Shown here one piece after another: positions 62,901-64,000 of a stretch of 64,000 nt of DNA. This DNA comes from Tsukamurella sp. TY48. GTDB taxonomy: Bacteria; Actinomycetota; Actinomycetes; Mycobacteriales; Mycobacteriaceae. The notes under the pieces were generated by a model, which had not been told where the DNA came from, made no database searches, and was given only the letters and a program-made list of their open reading frames with translations. How positions within the stretch are numbered: the stretch's first letter is position 1; each line of letters begins with the position of its first letter. The position numbers were made by a program, and so were the translations under genes. The DNA lies in contig NZ_BPMV01000002.1 of the NCBI RefSeq assembly GCF_019656655.1, forward strand, positions 744,001 through 808,000, written 5' to 3'.

Positions 62901-64000
62901 TCGACGTCCACTCGCCGCGCCATCAGCCCCCGCGCCGCGACCGCGTCCATCAGCGCGGCGATCCGGTCCGGATCACCCGCGACCACGGTCTGCCGCGGCG
63001 AGGCGACGACGGCCACGGATACCCCGTGGAATTCCGACGCCAGGATCTCGGCGGACGCCTCGTCCATCTCGATCAATGCCATCGCACCGCGGCCCGAAAG
63101 TTCACGACGCATGAGGCGCGAGCGCGTCGCGATGACCCGCAGACCGTCGGCCACCGACAATCCGCCCGATACGATCGCCGCGCTCACTTCGCCCATCGAG
63201 TGACCTATCACCGCGTCCGGGACGATGCCGTGCGAACGCCACAGCTCCACCAGGGCCAGCTGCACGCCGATGAGGACCGGCTGGATCCTGTCGATCCCCT
63301 CCACCGGGCGTCCCGACCGGAGTACCTGCGCGAGCGAGAAGCCCACCTGCTCGACGAAGACCTGGTCGAGATCCGCCACCGCGTCGGCGAATGCCGGCTC
63401 GGCGGTCAGGAGCCGCTGGCCCATCCCCGTCCATTGCGCCCCCTGGCCGGAGAACACGAAGACCACGCCGGAATCGCGCGCCGGCTCCCGCGCCGGTACG
63501 ACGCCGGCAGCAGACACACCGGCCGCCAGAGCGCGCAACCCCGCAACCGCGGCATCGCGATCCGCGGCGACCACCGCACCGAAGCACCCGCCCCGCGACC
63601 CGCGACCCGCGAGGGCCGCCGCGACGCTGGACAGCGGGGAGTCCGAGCCCGAGGTCTCGAGCCAGTTCGCGAGCACGTCCGCGAATCGCTGCACCCGTGG
63701 GACTGAGCCGGCCGGGACGGTCAGCCGAGTCAGGTCTGTTCCGGCGTCGGACTGAAACGCAGAAGGGGCATCGCTCGGCTCGTCGGGTGCCTGCTCCAGT
63801 ACGACGTGCGCATTGGTTCCACCGAACCCGAAGGAGGACACGCCCGCTCGCCGCGGGTGTCCGGCGGTCGGCCATTCGGTGGGCCCGCCGACGACCCGGA
63901 GCCTGTGGGCATCGAACGGAATGTGGGGGTTCGGAGCCGTGTACCCCAGGTTGGCGGGGATACGGGCCTTCCGCAGTGCCAGGACGGACTTGATGAACCC
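59909..64000 (-). CDS. Type I PKS of the Pps family, C-terminal part (KS end-AT-DH-like-KR-ACP), 5' end beyond window
   Basis: 1,363 residues are visible, open to the window edge. They begin in the last part of a KS ([27 protein letters not shown]), then AT (GHSMGE, VASH), a DH-like double hot-dog domain, KR (GGLGSLG; Tyr and Asn in [10 protein letters not shown]) and an ACP with GLNS instead of GLDS. In the DH-like part the motif reads HRVHQVELVP, so the Gly of HxxxGxxxxP is Gln; activity is doubtful. This domain is clearly related to the one behind the KR of the gene two downstream. The ACP and tail (LLDNLFDSVEG) resemble an early mycobacterial Pps module as I recall it. More PKS sequence certainly lies upstream. 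Confidence 0.85.

Overview
The window comes from a high-GC, mycolic-acid-type actinomycete. The left end has the gene neighbourhood of Mycobacterium tuberculosis around Rv2867c-Rv2891: a GNAT gene, ispG, rip1 and dxr, then a DUF2631 gene, rlmN, cdsA, frr, pyrH, tsf, rpsB and an M23 peptidase. That points to the order Mycobacteriales. The genus is not decided by the sequence; Tsukamurella, Gordonia or a relative is my guess, made from recalled family knowledge without any search.

Region 1 (1-18,166) is mostly conserved housekeeping DNA: the isoprenoid enzymes IspG and Dxr around the site-2 protease Rip1, an iron-box-controlled siderophore-interacting protein fused to a methyltransferase-like domain, small membrane and DUF proteins, RlmN, the pyrH-frr-cdsA run, a secreted SGNH hydrolase, an AraC regulator coupled to a VOC protein, and the tsf-rpsB pair.

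Region 2 (18,433-27,019) lies between rpsB and the M23 peptidase gene, which are neighbours in M. tuberculosis. It holds transport and detoxification genes: an alanine/glycine:cation symporter, a TetR regulator divergent from a type-B carboxylesterase and an alpha/beta hydrolase, a dicarboxylate/amino-acid symporter overlapping a TetR C-terminal remnant, a Bcr/CflA exporter and an M48 peptidase. Region 3 (27,121-36,162) has the M23 protein, a glucose-6-phosphate dehydrogenase, a Baeyer-Villiger-type flavin monooxygenase, an SDR, a secreted protein with a Ser/Thr/Ala-rich tail, a nitroreductase / DUF2505 / flavodoxin-like operon and an LCMT-type methyltransferase.

Region 4 (36,171-64,000, continuing past the edge) is the highlight. 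It is a minus-strand assembly line of at least five type I polyketide synthases, followed by a DrrA-type ABC ATPase, two ABC-2 permeases and a PapA5-type acyltransferase. The order PKS...PpsE-drrA-drrB-drrC-papA5 is that of the mycobacterial phthiocerol dimycocerosate (PDIM) locus. The last synthase has the unusual KS-AT-ACP-condensation layout of PpsE and the one before it the KS-AT-DH-KR-ACP layout and basic tail of PpsD. The PKS and drr genes are joined by 1-4 base stop/start overlaps or a 4-base gap, so they look translationally coupled. No mas, fadD26/28, mmpL7 or enoyl-reductase domain is inside the window. The upstream synthases have a domain inventory that does not match the mycobacterial one, so the lipid made is probably related to phthiocerol but different from it.
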